Below the pieces are notes generated by a model. It was given only the letters and a program-made list of their open reading frames with translations, did not search any database and was not told the DNA's origin. The translations under genes and the position numbers were made by a program. A stretch of DNA of 64,000 nt from Liopterus haemorrhoidalis (Eukaryota; Arthropoda; Insecta; Coleoptera; Dytiscidae), in the NCBI GenBank assembly GCA_963971575.1, contig OZ020616.1:57518907-57582906 (forward strand), given 5' to 3'. Within the stretch, counting starts at the first letter, position 1; each line of letters starts with the position of its first letter. This document shows, piece by piece, positions 1 to 9,680 of the stretch.

Positions 1-1
1 C

Positions 2-1343
2 CTATGGGGTTATCTTAAATCTAAAGTTTACGCCAATAAACCGACTTCACTGGCGCATTTGAAAGAAAATATCCGTCACGAAATGGCAGCCATCCCTGAG
101 TCCACCTGCCGAGACGTCATAAGTAATTTTACTGTTCGATTAAATGAGTGCCGAGGACGCGAGGGTCTACATTTAAGTATCATTCACAGCTCATGTTTTA
201 ATAGATAGTACGTAATTCATAATGTTAATGTTAACGCATAAGAATGTTAGTTCTACACAAATCCGTATAAGCATTCATAGCTCCAATTTAGTGGATAAGC
301 GTAAGAAAATATTTAACGCATAATGTTAAAAGTTTGTATATCTCAAACTTCTGACATTAACATTAACATTAAAACACTGACAACTGTCAAAATGAAGGAT
401 AAAATTATACTTGAAATTCGAATAAGACTTGTGGATGCAGCTTGTGACATAATTATTAGTAAAAATGTTGAAACTAATATTGAAAAATAGATGTGAAGTG
501 AGAATTTTTACATATTTCAGGGTTTCGCAGGTATACAGTGATACATTTCAAAATAGACGAATATATTATACAGGAAATTATAAAAAGACTTGTGGCTGCA
601 GTTTATGATGTACTAATTAATAAATGTGTTGAATCTAATAAAAAATTAATGTGAAGTGTGAATTTTCACATATTTTAGTGTTTTTCAGGTATCTAGTACC
701 CAAGTTAAAGCAGCTATATGTGTGGAACATTTTTTTTTTTTGGGGTAATCAAGCCCAATTGAACAATATTTTGAAAATAATGTACCGTTTGTTATTCTAT
801 GTACAAAGAGTTTTTTCTTAAAATACTACATGAACTTTTAAAATAAAATATGTATTTTTTCAACAATAAAAAAATTAATCTGACAAAAATTCCTTTTGAA
901 CTATTTTAGTTTCCATCAATGTACATTATTGAGATTTTTTTCAGAATTTTAGACCAACACTTCTGGGAAACAAAAGTTATCTTTTTTTTGTGAAATCAAA
1001 AAGTTAGGTTAGAGTGAGTAGCTTCAGAAACATTATAGTTATTTTATTTAATAATTAACTTAATAAATATTATTTTGGTTCTTTTTAGAAGTATATTTAA
1101 TAAAAAATCAATATATATATTTAATAACAAGATATTTTTATTATAAATTGTTTAGTAATTTCTATTGCGAGTAGATGGCAGCAAGATCGATTTATCTATT
1201 AAAACATGAGCTATGAATGGTACCAAAGTTTTGTGACTAGCCACTAACATTATCCATTAACATTATGCACTATGAATTACGTACTATCTATTAAAACATG
1301 AGCTGTGAATGATACTTTAGACGATATTATTTTTAAGAAATAA
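2..1343 (+). pseudogene. C-terminal relic of an IS630/Tc1-mariner-class DDE transposase, split by an inserted element
   Basis: Positions 2-175 read LWGYLKSKVYANKP and onward through LKENIRHEMAAIP and LNECRGREGLHL. This is the usual C-terminal signature of the insect DDE transposases that carry a DUF4817-like N-terminal helix-turn-helix; LWGYLKSKVY follows the last catalytic Asp motif. Excising the element at 176-1316 and one TTA duplication rejoins the frame at 1320, giving DDIIFKK and a TAA at 1341-1343, the expected family ending. The 5' part and the catalytic residues lie outside the window. Positions 1439-1451 (GAGACACCTTGTA) resemble the terminal repeat of this element class. A relative of the same family lies at 38150-38936. 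Relic status is inferred from the insertion; the frame itself is intact within the part seen. Confidence 0.82.
176..1316. mobile_element. Non-autonomous PIF/Harbinger-type element with TTA target duplication
   Basis: The element starts AGTATCATTCACAGCTCATG and ends with the reverse complement, and the inverted match extends over roughly 35 bases or more. It is flanked by TTA at 173-175 and 1317-1319, and excising it restores the transposase frame of the host element. A 3-bp TTA duplication is typical of PIF/Harbinger. There is no coding sequence. Inside, a roughly 160-bp unit is duplicated in tandem (about 405-545 and 566-703, aligned on AAGACTTGTGG). Each unit ends with a reverse-complement copy of the right terminus of the GTCT-rich repeat found at 2258, 58281 and 60001, so the element is itself composite. 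Confidence 0.8.
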
Positions 1344-2257
1344 ATCCCCAAAAAGTGTATTTTAATAATTAATAAACATTTTTTCTATATACGGCTTACT
1401 TTTTTTTTAATCGATCCACTAAATATAAAATTTCTTTTGAGACACCTTGTACTAAAAGGAGACTATGTTGGGAAATAAATTGAGTTTTGCCGAAAATGGT
1501 GTTTTCTTGCCTAGAACGATTACTTTTCAACCGTCCCTTGTAGCTTTGATGATTGCTAATTCTAAAACTTGTTTTATTTAATTTATTAGGAAAAAAACTA
1601 CATAGATTTAAGCTTGTTGATCATAGCACAGACAAAGCAAAATTTACTAAATGTATTTTAAATATATGTTTTCCCGTTGGATTATAAAACAAAACATTTA
1701 GAAAAGGCTTTTAGTAAATAGCTTGAGGGACACGTCAGGACAGTAAAAAAACTCATTGCTACAGACAGATTCCCTAAACATAAAACTCGCACATAAGAAT
1801 AAAATTACATTTCAAAATGTTTATGACTGCCAACTTAAAGGTCAAATAAATTGTTTTCAAACGAGAACAATTTGAAAACTAACTTTAACTTTAAGTTTGT
1901 TTTAGGGTTCACAATTTTAGAACACTATACTCATCCTGTTGTACAAGTACTATGAAAAATATTGTTTATTTTGTAGACCCATTTTTTTTCCCAAAGTTGG
2001 TATCTGTTAGGTGTTTACTTTGTTCATTTACCCGCAGGTTGTTTGAGGAGGCTGGTTATTGCGTCCGGTACACCAAAAGCTAAGCTTGCGTTGATTATAT
2101 TCTGATATTACATGTTTGTCTTTTACGTGTTTCATCAATAGCTTTAAACTGGACAAATGATTGAAAATCCATCAGAATATTGCAAACTGTCTTAAAAACA
2201 TTTAGAGCAAACTTGAAATAAAATTAAATTAATCATCATTTGGCTCCAAATATTTTT
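1344..2257. other. Intergenic or intronic AT-rich sequence, nothing recognised
   Basis: After the transposase relic and its probable terminus at 1451, I see no open frame, RNA gene or repeat boundary that I can support. The stretch probably lies within a large headcase intron. Confidence 0.5.
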
Positions 2258-3276
2258 AGGGTTTTGTAGGTATGATCAAAAAACCCTTCATTTGTCGTCT
2301 GTCTGTCTGTCTGTCTGTTCGGTAAAAATTGTAGCCAAACGGCTAAACCTAGAGAGTTGAAATTTGGCATGCTTATACAACTCTTTGACCCGCACATAGG
2401 AAAAATACTAAAACATCTAAAAAACATATCCCCCTAAAAATATAAACAAATATATGCTCATCGAAAAAAAAAAATATTTTTTTACAATTTTGTGTAGGGT
2501 ATCAAATGAAAGCCCTTGGTACGTGGATTAACGATCAAAATTTTATTTTTGCAAAATAAATTATTTTGAGGCGATTTTTGCCAAAATTGTGCAAAAAAAA
2601 ATTTTGTCCCACACCCTGTAGCCCAGATGCTTTAAACTAAAAATCTGAAAAAATTCTCAGTAATGTACATTGGTGTGAACCGGAATAGTACAACAGGAAT
2701 TTTTGATCAGATTATGTTTTCGGAAAATAACGCATTTTTTGTTTTTAAGTAAAATATGTAATATATTTAATCCGCTATTTAACGTAGTAAACGAGTGATC
2801 CTGTATAGCACAGTGGTAGCGTTCTCGCTTAGTGAGTTGAAACTACTGTAAGAAACTGTGTTCGAATCCCGTCAATTTTTATTTTTTCAGTTTTTTTTTG
2901 CATTTTGTTTAAATTATTTTGTCAAAATTCTAGTTATATTTTGGTAAATGTTGCATTTAATTTTTAAAAGCGTAAATTTAATAACCAGTGGGAAGTGTTG
3001 AAATTATCATTTAATTCTATATTTGAAGGTATCAGAGGGCGAGGCTTATGATTTAAGCAACCAATGGAAGCCATAGGCGGAATTTTCAAAATCTTAATGA
3101 ACCTTGCTATATAAAAAAAATACTGCTTATATTTAGAAACTTAAATAATGGTATTAGACATTCGAATTAAAATTCATAAAAAAAAATTTTAACATAAAAT
3201 TTGTTTTGGCATCCCAAATAATCATCACACAGTTAATAAATACCTACGAAACCCTGAAATGTGTGAAAATTCACAC
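2258..3276 (+). mobile_element. GTCT-rich inverted-terminus repeat, copy A, with tRNA-like module
   Basis: The left end is AGGGTTTTGTAGGTAT (2258-2273); the right end near 3240-3255 is its reverse complement with one change. The outer right flank (to 3276) is the near-palindrome GTGTGAAAATTCACAC. After the left end come a (GTCT)n tract, a conserved body (for example GGCATGCTTATACAAC and CAAATGAAAGCCCTTGGTAC) and a tRNA-like stretch at 2793-2872. Further full copies of the family lie at 58281 and 60001, and a stub at 59698. There is no open frame, so this is a non-autonomous element. Its superfamily is unknown to me, and no clear target duplication was found. Confidence 0.75.
2793..2872 (+). 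ncRNA. tRNA-like module inside repeat copy A
   Basis: The stretch contains an A-box-like TAGCACAGTGGTAGCG (2815 region) and a canonical B-box GTTCGAATCC (2860-2869), the two internal RNA polymerase III promoter elements of tRNAs. A short stem CTCGC/GTGAG lies where an anticodon stem would be, but its loop has only three bases, and no acceptor stem can be paired. It is therefore not a functional tRNA. Whether it is transcribed cannot be told from sequence. Confidence 0.5.
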
Positions 3277-4160
3277 TTCTGAAAAAGCGTCGAGTAGCGA
3301 TTACGTCGAGTGGCGAGTCGAATTTCTCCATAAGAAATAAAGGGAATCATATGTACATATATACATATACATATAAGGAAATACATATATGTATATGTTT
3401 TCCTTTTAGCTATGCTTCCATTTCTATCCTTTGGGCCCATAATTATAAATATAAATCACTTATTTTAGCAAAAAACAAAAAGTTCATAGCTGCACTAAAT
3501 CTGAGTTGTCGTCAAGATATCAAGGCGCGAACTGCTGGCCATGCGTTCATTTTGCTTTGTTTACCAAAATATGTATCACGTGATCGGTACTCGATCACGC
3601 GTCGGATAGCGATGCTTCCGTCGACTCTCAAGTGGGAAACAGAATGCAACGAGTTTGACGGCGCGTTGACGCCGTTCGTACGGCGCTATCTGTCAGGAGA
3701 AAGTTAAACCCAAGCTGTCGTACGCAAGTGCACAGAATGGACAACGTCCTACGCCGTTCGACCGCCGTTGATACTGAATGTTCGTCAACTTCCAACTTTT
3801 GACGCCGTTGAACGTTGACGCAGAACACCTAACCTCAGTTTTTACTGAATAATAAAGTGTTTGTATTTGGAAATAACTTGCGTACAACATAAATAACATC
3901 ACACACAAGTCTTCATCATCCATTATACTTTTAATAAAAGAAAGCGCACGTATAAACACAGATATAGGTTGTCAAGTGACACTTGACGGCGTTAAAAATT
4001 ATTGCATTGTGTGCAGGCGAAAATTCTCAACGGCGTTAACGCAACGCTGTCGCAAATGACGCCGCGCTGTGCATTTTGTTCCAGGCTTCACTCTCGATTT
4101 ACGGCGAGTGGCGAAAACGTCGAGCTAAGAGGCAGTCGAGTAACGGGGTATTACTGTAAT
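3277..4160. repeat. GC-richer block with recurrent ACGCCGTT words, probably one or more degraded elements
   Basis: This stretch is richer in GC than its surroundings. It repeats ACGCCGTTG/GGCGTTAACG words on both strands (about 3655-3830 and 3980-4070). A CGAGTGGCGA word recurs near 3308 and 4098. The GTGCACAGA near 3728 and the CTGTGCATT near 4068 could be opposed termini. Open frames on both strands here look like by-products of the repeats, not genes. No headcase exon was recognised in it. Confidence 0.4.
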
Positions 4161-4644
4161 TGTTTTTGATATTTTAACCAGACATAGGGTAGAGTATTAC
4201 TGCCCACTTCTATTCTGATCTATAAATTTGTGTCTATCTACTTTAAAATTAACCTTTCAGCAGCTTTATGAATTCTGTCTGTTTGTAGTCTATTTATACC
4301 TGTGTTTAGATTTGCCCAACCTTGTTCTCATTATGTTCAATTTCTACTCTTTAATAAACATAATCTGATATCTTTCAACAAATGTAATGTTAACTGGTCT
4401 GAAGCAGTTGAATGTCCTGCCTGAAATAAAACTGATAAAATCGCTGAATAAATGGTTATATACACGCACATACACTGATTTTATCTCAGATGCTGTAAAG
4501 AATACTATATAGACCTTTGCTATCAAATTAAAACCAATAACATTCGAGCTATTTTAATTCGAAATATCCTTGTTAGTCGCGTGCACTTTTACTTTTATTG
4601 ATCAGTTTTCAAGTTCAAGGTTTGAAGGTCTCTACTTGTTGCAG

Positions 4645-6226
4645 ATGGAGGACGAAGGTAACCACGGAAACGATGATACGCGCTGTTTCATTCTCTCGAC
4701 ATTGGCAAGCCAGGGACGCTCCAGGGTACAGTGCATATTGTGTGAGGAACAAATGCTCGTCTTCGACAGGTATCCACTTGTCGATGGAACTTTCTTCCTG
4801 TCTCCAAGGCAACATGCCAAGAACTGCATTGAGGTAATATATAAATAACTAAAATATAACTGACTGTATAATTGTTTCAAGCTCGGCATTATAAAATTAA
4901 ATCAGTTTAAATTGAACAGAGTTTTCCGTATCTCTAGATCTGATACTTGTTTTTAACCAATTTTGGGGTGCTGATTTCAAAAATGTTAACAGTTTCTGCC
5001 TATCTCGTCAAATTTTTGTTCTATCGTATTTTTTCACCTTTTCACGTTCTGATATACGTCTACTTTAATTTCAACTTCGTTCTTGTTGTCCAATATATTT
5101 CGTAGAAACGCGTTACATGCAGGTACTTGTTATAGACCTTTTTACAGTCATCTTGACAAATTTCCTGTGATTCTTGGAGATGTTAGTGATGAACAGGGTG
5201 AACTTTTCCATCAGGATTTAAAAGAAATGGAGAGACGTTATCAAGGAAGGTGGGATACTCACATGATGGCTGACTACTGTTGGAGTATTAAAAGAGACTT
5301 ATCGGGAATGGTACACTCCAGAAGATCTTACAAACGTCCATTTAATCCTTAAATTATTTTGTATTTTTATTTTAACACTCCAATGCATTAAAATGTAATT
5401 AAAACTGTTCTCATTTTCTTTCTTTCACTATAAATAAAATTTTAAGAATATTTTCTAATTATTTAGTCCTTATTGTTCGCCAAATTTGTACCAGTTACAG
5501 TATCGACGTCTAAAATTAAACGATAGAAGCGTTATTGGGCCGAAAATATGTATTTGTTGTAGAGCAAAAATTTGATGTGATACGCAAAAACTGATGTGAT
5601 ATTTGAGTTCAGCAGCACCAAATTAGTAAGAAACTAGTCTTAGATGTAAGTCAGCAAAAATTGTGTTGACCAGTGTTATTTTTTATAATATAATTATTTT
5701 CAATATTTGTCCTATTTTGTTTGTCCAGCATTGTAGATACGAATTCTGTAATTTGTAAATTTCATACTTCACGTCAATTTTTTGTTGTTACAGGTGAAAA
5801 ATGAAGGTCGTACACAATTTTTAACAGCAGTTTGCATGGCCTGCCTAGAAGGAGGAGGTGGCAGGGCTATCCGTTGCAGATTCTGCACACAACAATGGGA
5901 CGGTTCATCTCTTGTACTTGGCACTATGTACTCTTACGACATTTTTGCAGCCATGCCCTGCTGCACAGAGAGAATCAAGGTAAGTTCCCAATCACCAAAA
6001 TGTCTTCCCCTTGTAAGATTACAATTGTCCTTATAATAACTTTTCTTTCCAGTGTAATTCCTGCTTCAAACCTGTATTACACCCACAGCAACGTTTGAAT
6101 TTCTTCTCAGACTACAGCCATATGGTTCCATGTCCTCATTGCCGTACTCTTGATACACATTTCGTGAAGCCTTTGGCTTATTGTTACACCAAACAGGCGT
6201 TTCAGCTTTACCAGCAGTGGCCATAA
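4645..6226 (+). CDS. hdc: Headcase protein (HECA/Hdc), last three conserved exons up to the first stop
   Basis: Three exons, 4645-4833, 5794-5979 and 6053-6226, join in phase 0 through GT-AG introns of 960 and 73 bp. They encode 182 residues and a TAA. Exon 1 begins MEDEGNHGNDDTR, which is internal to the protein, so its ATG is not the start. Exon 1 includes FDRYPLVDGTFFLSP, exon 2 WDGSSLVLGTMYSYDIFA, and exon 3 NFFSDYSHMVPCPHC and HFVKPLAYCYTK, all hallmarks of the conserved HECA region. CxxC pairs recur (CILC, CMAC, CRFC, CNSC, CPHC), suggesting metal binding. In Drosophila, Headcase acts in imaginal and tracheal cell differentiation and partners with Unkempt in growth control. The N-terminal exons were not found in 1-4644 and must lie upstream of the window. 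Confidence 0.95.
4834..5793 (+). other. headcase intron carrying a foreign protein fragment
   Basis: The intron is bounded by GAG|GTAATA and TTGTTGTTACAG|GTG. Apart from the open fragment at 5083-5352, it is AT-rich with nothing recognised. Confidence 0.85.
5083..5352 (+). pseudogene. Fragment of a dispersed arthropod repeat protein (SDEQGE...HQD...RYQGRW...DYCW motif)
   Basis: This 89-residue frame lies inside a headcase intron on the same strand and has no splice link to headcase. From about residue 23 it reads HSHLDKFPVILGDVSDEQGE, then HQDLKEMERRYQGRW and MMADYCWSIKRD. I recognise this Cys/Trp-containing block from many uncharacterised, multi-copy arthropod proteins that appear to be transposon-associated. 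Only this terminal block is present, so it looks like an inserted relic. It could also be a small retained domain gene, but nothing upstream resembles a start or promoter. The family function is not known to me. Confidence 0.5.
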
Positions 6227-6622
6227 CAAAGCCGGTACGTAGGAGTACCTACTAGCAAGATAACACAATCGCGTAATTCACCACCTCAAAGCTCAGATAG
6301 ATCTTACGGTTCAATGTCCGATAGAAGTTCCCTGGAGAGGAACAGTATGGGTTCTATAGAAAGGAGTTATTCTGATAGAAGCTCCTTGGAACGATCAGAA
6401 AGATCCTTTGAAAGAAGTTTAGGATCTGATAGATCATCTGATCGATTGGAAACTTATGTTAATGATCATGTGATTGATTTACCAGAACTACGAACCCAAC
6501 CAGATATATTAAATGATGACTTGGACTTTGGAATGCTGTGGAGAGAATTAGCTGGTCTGAGACTTGATGAGGTTTTTGCTATGAGCAGATTTAACTCTCT
6601 TTTTGATACAAAGACGAGATAA
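6227..6622 (+). CDS. hdc: In-frame extension of headcase after the TAA (probable stop-codon readthrough region)
   Basis: The frame that ends at TAA (6224-6226) continues without a stop for 131 codons to a TAA at 6620-6622. It opens QSRYVGVPTSKITQSRNS. Next comes a Ser/Arg/Asp-rich stretch with repeated DRSSLER and SFERS words (extension residues about 25-75). It ends in an acidic, hydrophobic tail containing DLPEL, DDLDFGMLWREL and FAMSRF. Composition and open length look coding, not like 3' UTR. In Drosophila, headcase is a classic case in which an internal UAA followed by C is read through to give a longer functional protein; here too the base after TAA is C. Alternatives are an alternative splice that skips the TAA or a chance open frame. 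Readthrough itself is inference. Confidence 0.75.
   Translation, partial: QSRYVGVPTSKITQSRNSPPQSSDRSYGSMSDRSSLERNSMGSIERSYSDRSSLERSERSFERSLGSDRSSDRLETYVNDHVIDLPELRTQPDILNDDLDFGMLWRELAGLRLDEVFAMSRFNSLFDTKTR
6234..6252 (+). promoter_or_regulatory. Candidate readthrough-stimulating RNA hairpin just after the headcase TAA
   Basis: GGTAC (6234-6238) can pair with GTACC (6245-6249) around a six-base loop, starting 7 nt after the stop codon. An alternative stem is GTAGG (6239-6243) with CCTAC (6248-6252). An RNA structure downstream of the stop is required for headcase readthrough in Drosophila, where it is larger. Caution: GTACGT at 6235 also looks like a splice donor. Confidence 0.45.
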
Positions 6623-6803
6623 ACGCGATTTGTGTTAATTTTAGTTTCATTTTTGTTATAGCATTTTAAATTGCATTTACTTTCTGCACTTATGGTGCGA
6701 TTTAGGTATTTTTGTTAGTGATTCAGTCGGACTTAATTATTGTTTGTCTTCACTTTTTTGTTTAATTACTTGCTAAATGGTGCATCTACGGTGAAGAACG
6801 ACC

Positions 6804-6809
6804 AATAAA
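6804..6809 (+). terminator. Candidate polyadenylation signal AATAAA for headcase
   Basis: A perfect AATAAA lies 182 bp after the extension's stop codon. It is the first on the plus strand after 6622. Use is not proven. Confidence 0.4.
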
Positions 6810-7399
6810 AAGAACTGAAAATTGTGCGCGATCCAGTGATGAACTATATATAAATTTATAGTTGTAGATTTTTACACTTAATTAGTAAAAAAACCCACTG
6901 TTTTCTCTCGTTTATAAACGAGTTTATTCAGTAGATTTAGGATTTTTTTAACGTTTAGTATAAAATTTAATGTGTATTGTACACTATTGAGTCATTTATG
7001 ATCTCGGATGCCGACACTAAAGTGTTTAAATGGTTCCGATTTATTTGCTGTGTCCCAATAACTAGTGATAGGTATGAATGTAACATTTCGATTACATCTT
7101 CGGATTAATCGACTTCAAAAGACGAAAACATCCGAAGGTGTTATTGAATTAAGGTACTTCTTTAGTTAGTTTGTGTACTTGTGGTGATTAATCAGGTGTA
7201 GTCATGTGGTCAAAAATGGCCAATTTAGACATTAAGATCTACTAGTGCCAAGATACATTTCAATAGAAGACAACAACGAAACCATAAAAACACTTGTGTT
7301 CCACCAAATAGTACGACAATGTCATAAACATTTTAACCACAGCTGACGAAGATACAATAAAAAAAGTAGAAAAGATTCTAGAATTCTTTTCATAGAAAA

Positions 7400-7690
7400 C
7401 ATGTTTCTTTTAGGCAATATCTTTTTCCAGCAAGAAGATATTTTCTAAACGACTCATTAGCGTTTCCATTTTAGTAATGTTATGAAGAATTTGCAACAAA
7501 ACTTGCAAACAAACGCTTTTAGACAATGCCTTTTTATTACAAGGAGACATTTTCTAAACCACAGTTCTTCTTCTTTTCGGTCATGAAGTATTTGCAACAA
7601 ATCCTACAAAAAAGTTTTGTTCTGTTTCTTTTAGACAATGCCTTTTTCCTGCAAGAAGACATTTTCTAAACGAATTAATGTTTTCTTCTA
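7400..7690 (+). repeat. Three tandem copies of a unit of about 110 bp
   Basis: TTTTAGACAATGCCTTTTTC-like starts occur near 7410, 7519 and 7631. Each is followed by GCAAGAAGACATTTTCTAAA and, in the first two, by a TTGCAACAAA segment. The copies are diverged. There is no coding potential. Confidence 0.65.
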
Positions 7691-8304
7691 ATATCTGCAT
7701 CGTAAATGTTTTCAACAAAACTGCCCGTTTGAAACTAGCAAAGAAGTGCATTTATAAAGTCTTTTTGTATCATCTTCCAACGAATTTTTACATGCACGAA
7801 GGCATTGATTTAACACGTCAATTGTGCATTTTGGCATCGTTTTCTGGTTTGCTGGATTTGGTACCATACTGTGCATAGCTAACTCACATAGATGCAATGA
7901 TTTTGTTGCATCAGATGCCTTTTTGCAAGCAACAAAACATCTAAAGGCGTCATTAATGCGTTCTGCATTTCGTAATCTTCTGATTTGGATTTTGCTGCAA
8001 AACTACGTACGAAAAGTCATGTAATGGTTCTACATTGTAACGACATAGTCCTATGACATAGTCACATGCCCCAAGACGACATTTGAACACTTGTCTGTTG
8101 AAGTCGTGCGAGTTTTCATCAGTTATTTCAAATAAATATATTGGACGACATTTTGATTGCCCAACAATTGTCGCTAGAATCAAATCAAACGACATGTGTT
8201 TACCGACAACGAGAAATGTCTGTGGACTTATCAGACATATTACTAAGTGCTAGTCGCTTGAAATTGTCGCAGGACTATTTCTGGTGCAATAATTCTTTGT
8301 TTCT

Positions 8305-8352
8305 GTGACGTGGCTGATGCCTTTTGGATTACAAAACGCACCAGCCACCGCA
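8305..8352 (+). pseudogene. Very short Ty3/Gypsy reverse-transcriptase scrap (MPFGLQNAPAT)
   Basis: The translation TWLMPFGLQNAPATA matches the conserved RT block MPFGLxNAPATF of Ty3/Gypsy-type elements. Homology ends abruptly on both sides. It is either a tiny relic or a chance match, although an 11-residue agreement with such a specific motif makes chance unlikely. Confidence 0.4.
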
Positions 8353-9039
8353 TTAATATTTTCTTTTATGTGTCTTCGTTATCTGGTTATAAAGAAATTG
8401 AATGTGTGTTCAAAAATCGAAAACAAACACATCATTAGTGTTTTCTGTGGTATTTTAGGTATCTTTGGGATAATTTTTTTATTATAAAGATTTGGAATAG
8501 GTTGAAGATGCGTTGAAGATTGTTTTTGTGGTTTTCGTGATTGCCTTTTGTATTTGAAGGTATCATTTAGGCACTGTTAGTAAAAAGTAGATATAAACCA
8601 CAACCATATTGCTGCCAAGACCTAAGTACTGCCTGGTTTATCTAAAAGAAACCTCTTTGTTATTAAAATTAGGTATGCATGGTCGTGTGTGAGTGTGTTA
8701 AGAATTTTCTATTTGAAACCGTGCGTTGATAATTGTGATTTTAACTTTAAAAAAATCGTCAGGGATTGAAGGTGTATTACAAAGGTACCTTAAACCATTT
8801 AACCTCTGGTTTTTTGGTTTAGAAGTTACAGTTTTCAGATGGTTTATGTAATCAAATTTTCAGCAGGTTGGCAAACAGTTGTATATTTCCAAATAGGTAA
8901 TTTTGTTGTTTAAATTAATTTTGTTAACATTCGTTTTATTATTATGTTGGTTTGAAAGTCTGGATGATATTGCCACTTTCATTTTTAAATAAATATAAAG
9001 GGATAAATTATATTTGTAAGATTTTACTGGACGGTATTG

Positions 9040-9090
9040 GTTGCGCAGGCGCTATTTTTAAGCGCATGCGTATAATATCTCTGCGCAACT
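9040..9090 (+). promoter_or_regulatory. Candidate promoter with two NRF1-type palindromes
   Basis: TTGCGCAGGCGC (about 9041-9052) and GCGCATGCGT (about 9062-9071) closely match the NRF1/Ewg consensus YGCGCAYGCGCR. They are followed by TGCGCAAC, which is inverted relative to GTTGCGCA. Paired NRF1 sites are common in insect housekeeping promoters. They sit 100-130 bp before an ATG with a strong splice donor. Confidence 0.4.
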
Positions 9091-9172
9091 AAGAACGACT
9101 TGTTGAATCTTGCGTACTATACAAATAGTGAAATAACTTTAGTGAAAAATTAAATATCAATATTCTTTTCTC

Positions 9173-9207
9173 ATGCCTTTTCGAACGCCGTACAAAGAAA
9201 TGTGCAA
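9173..9207 (+). CDS. Candidate first coding exon of an unidentified gene
   Basis: The ATG at 9173 opens MPFRTPYKEMC plus two bases (AA). It is followed directly by GTAAGTA, a consensus donor (CAA|GTAAGT) at 9208. No stop interrupts the 35 bases. The exon lies about 100 bases after the NRF1-type motifs. I do not recognise the protein. The next exon is not visible nearby; the exon-like island at 37113-37240 has a matching phase but is 28 kb away. It could be chance. Confidence 0.3.
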
Positions 9208-9680
9208 GTAAGTAAAAAATATATAATTGTTCGGTCTAAAAGTGCAATCAATTTTTACAAATCCATATTACCTCAAGGTCTCCCTTTAGGAGAGCTTCCG
9301 TTAACTTTGCTGCCACTTTTGAAAAAATAACCAACAGGATCACGTCACCCAAAACACCATTATAACAGAGACAATAGCCCATTATATTACAAAAATTTGG
9401 GCAAAATTAATGTGACATACATTAATCAGTTCAATTTTACAAATTTCAACTCAAAATTGGGCTCGTCAAAATTTTTCTCGGTCGAACAAAAATACACGAA
9501 TCAAATTTTTACACAAAAAAGTGGGGCTAATAGCCTTCGATGCTGAGCGTCGTAAATTTAAGTAATTAACGAATTAATTCTACTTAACCTTAGTTAATTA
9601 AATTTAAAATTACTCAAAAATTTTGTTAAATTATATTGTTAAAAAAGCATATCTACGGCTCGTGTGTTTTTGTAAAAATT
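9208..9680. other. AT-rich sequence, nothing recognised
   Basis: No open frame, RNA or repeat boundary is supportable here. If the exon at 9173-9207 is real, this is intron. Confidence 0.4.

Larger units (their letters stand above)
6623..9000 (+). other. headcase 3' untranslated region and downstream flank
   Basis: An AATAAA at 6804-6809 could end a short transcript, and AATAAATATAAAG near 8987 could end a long one. The stretch holds no convincing gene. It contains the tandem repeat at 7400-7690 and a 16-codon retroelement scrap at 8305-8352. Confidence 0.5.

Noticed and set aside
3351..3959. Frames of 66-118 codons on both strands as genes
   Set aside because: They fall in a repeat-rich block with recurring ACGCCGTT words and have no domain.
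4645..4647. ATG at 4645 as the headcase start codon
   Set aside because: It follows a splice acceptor directly and corresponds to an internal Met of Headcase; N-terminal domains are missing.
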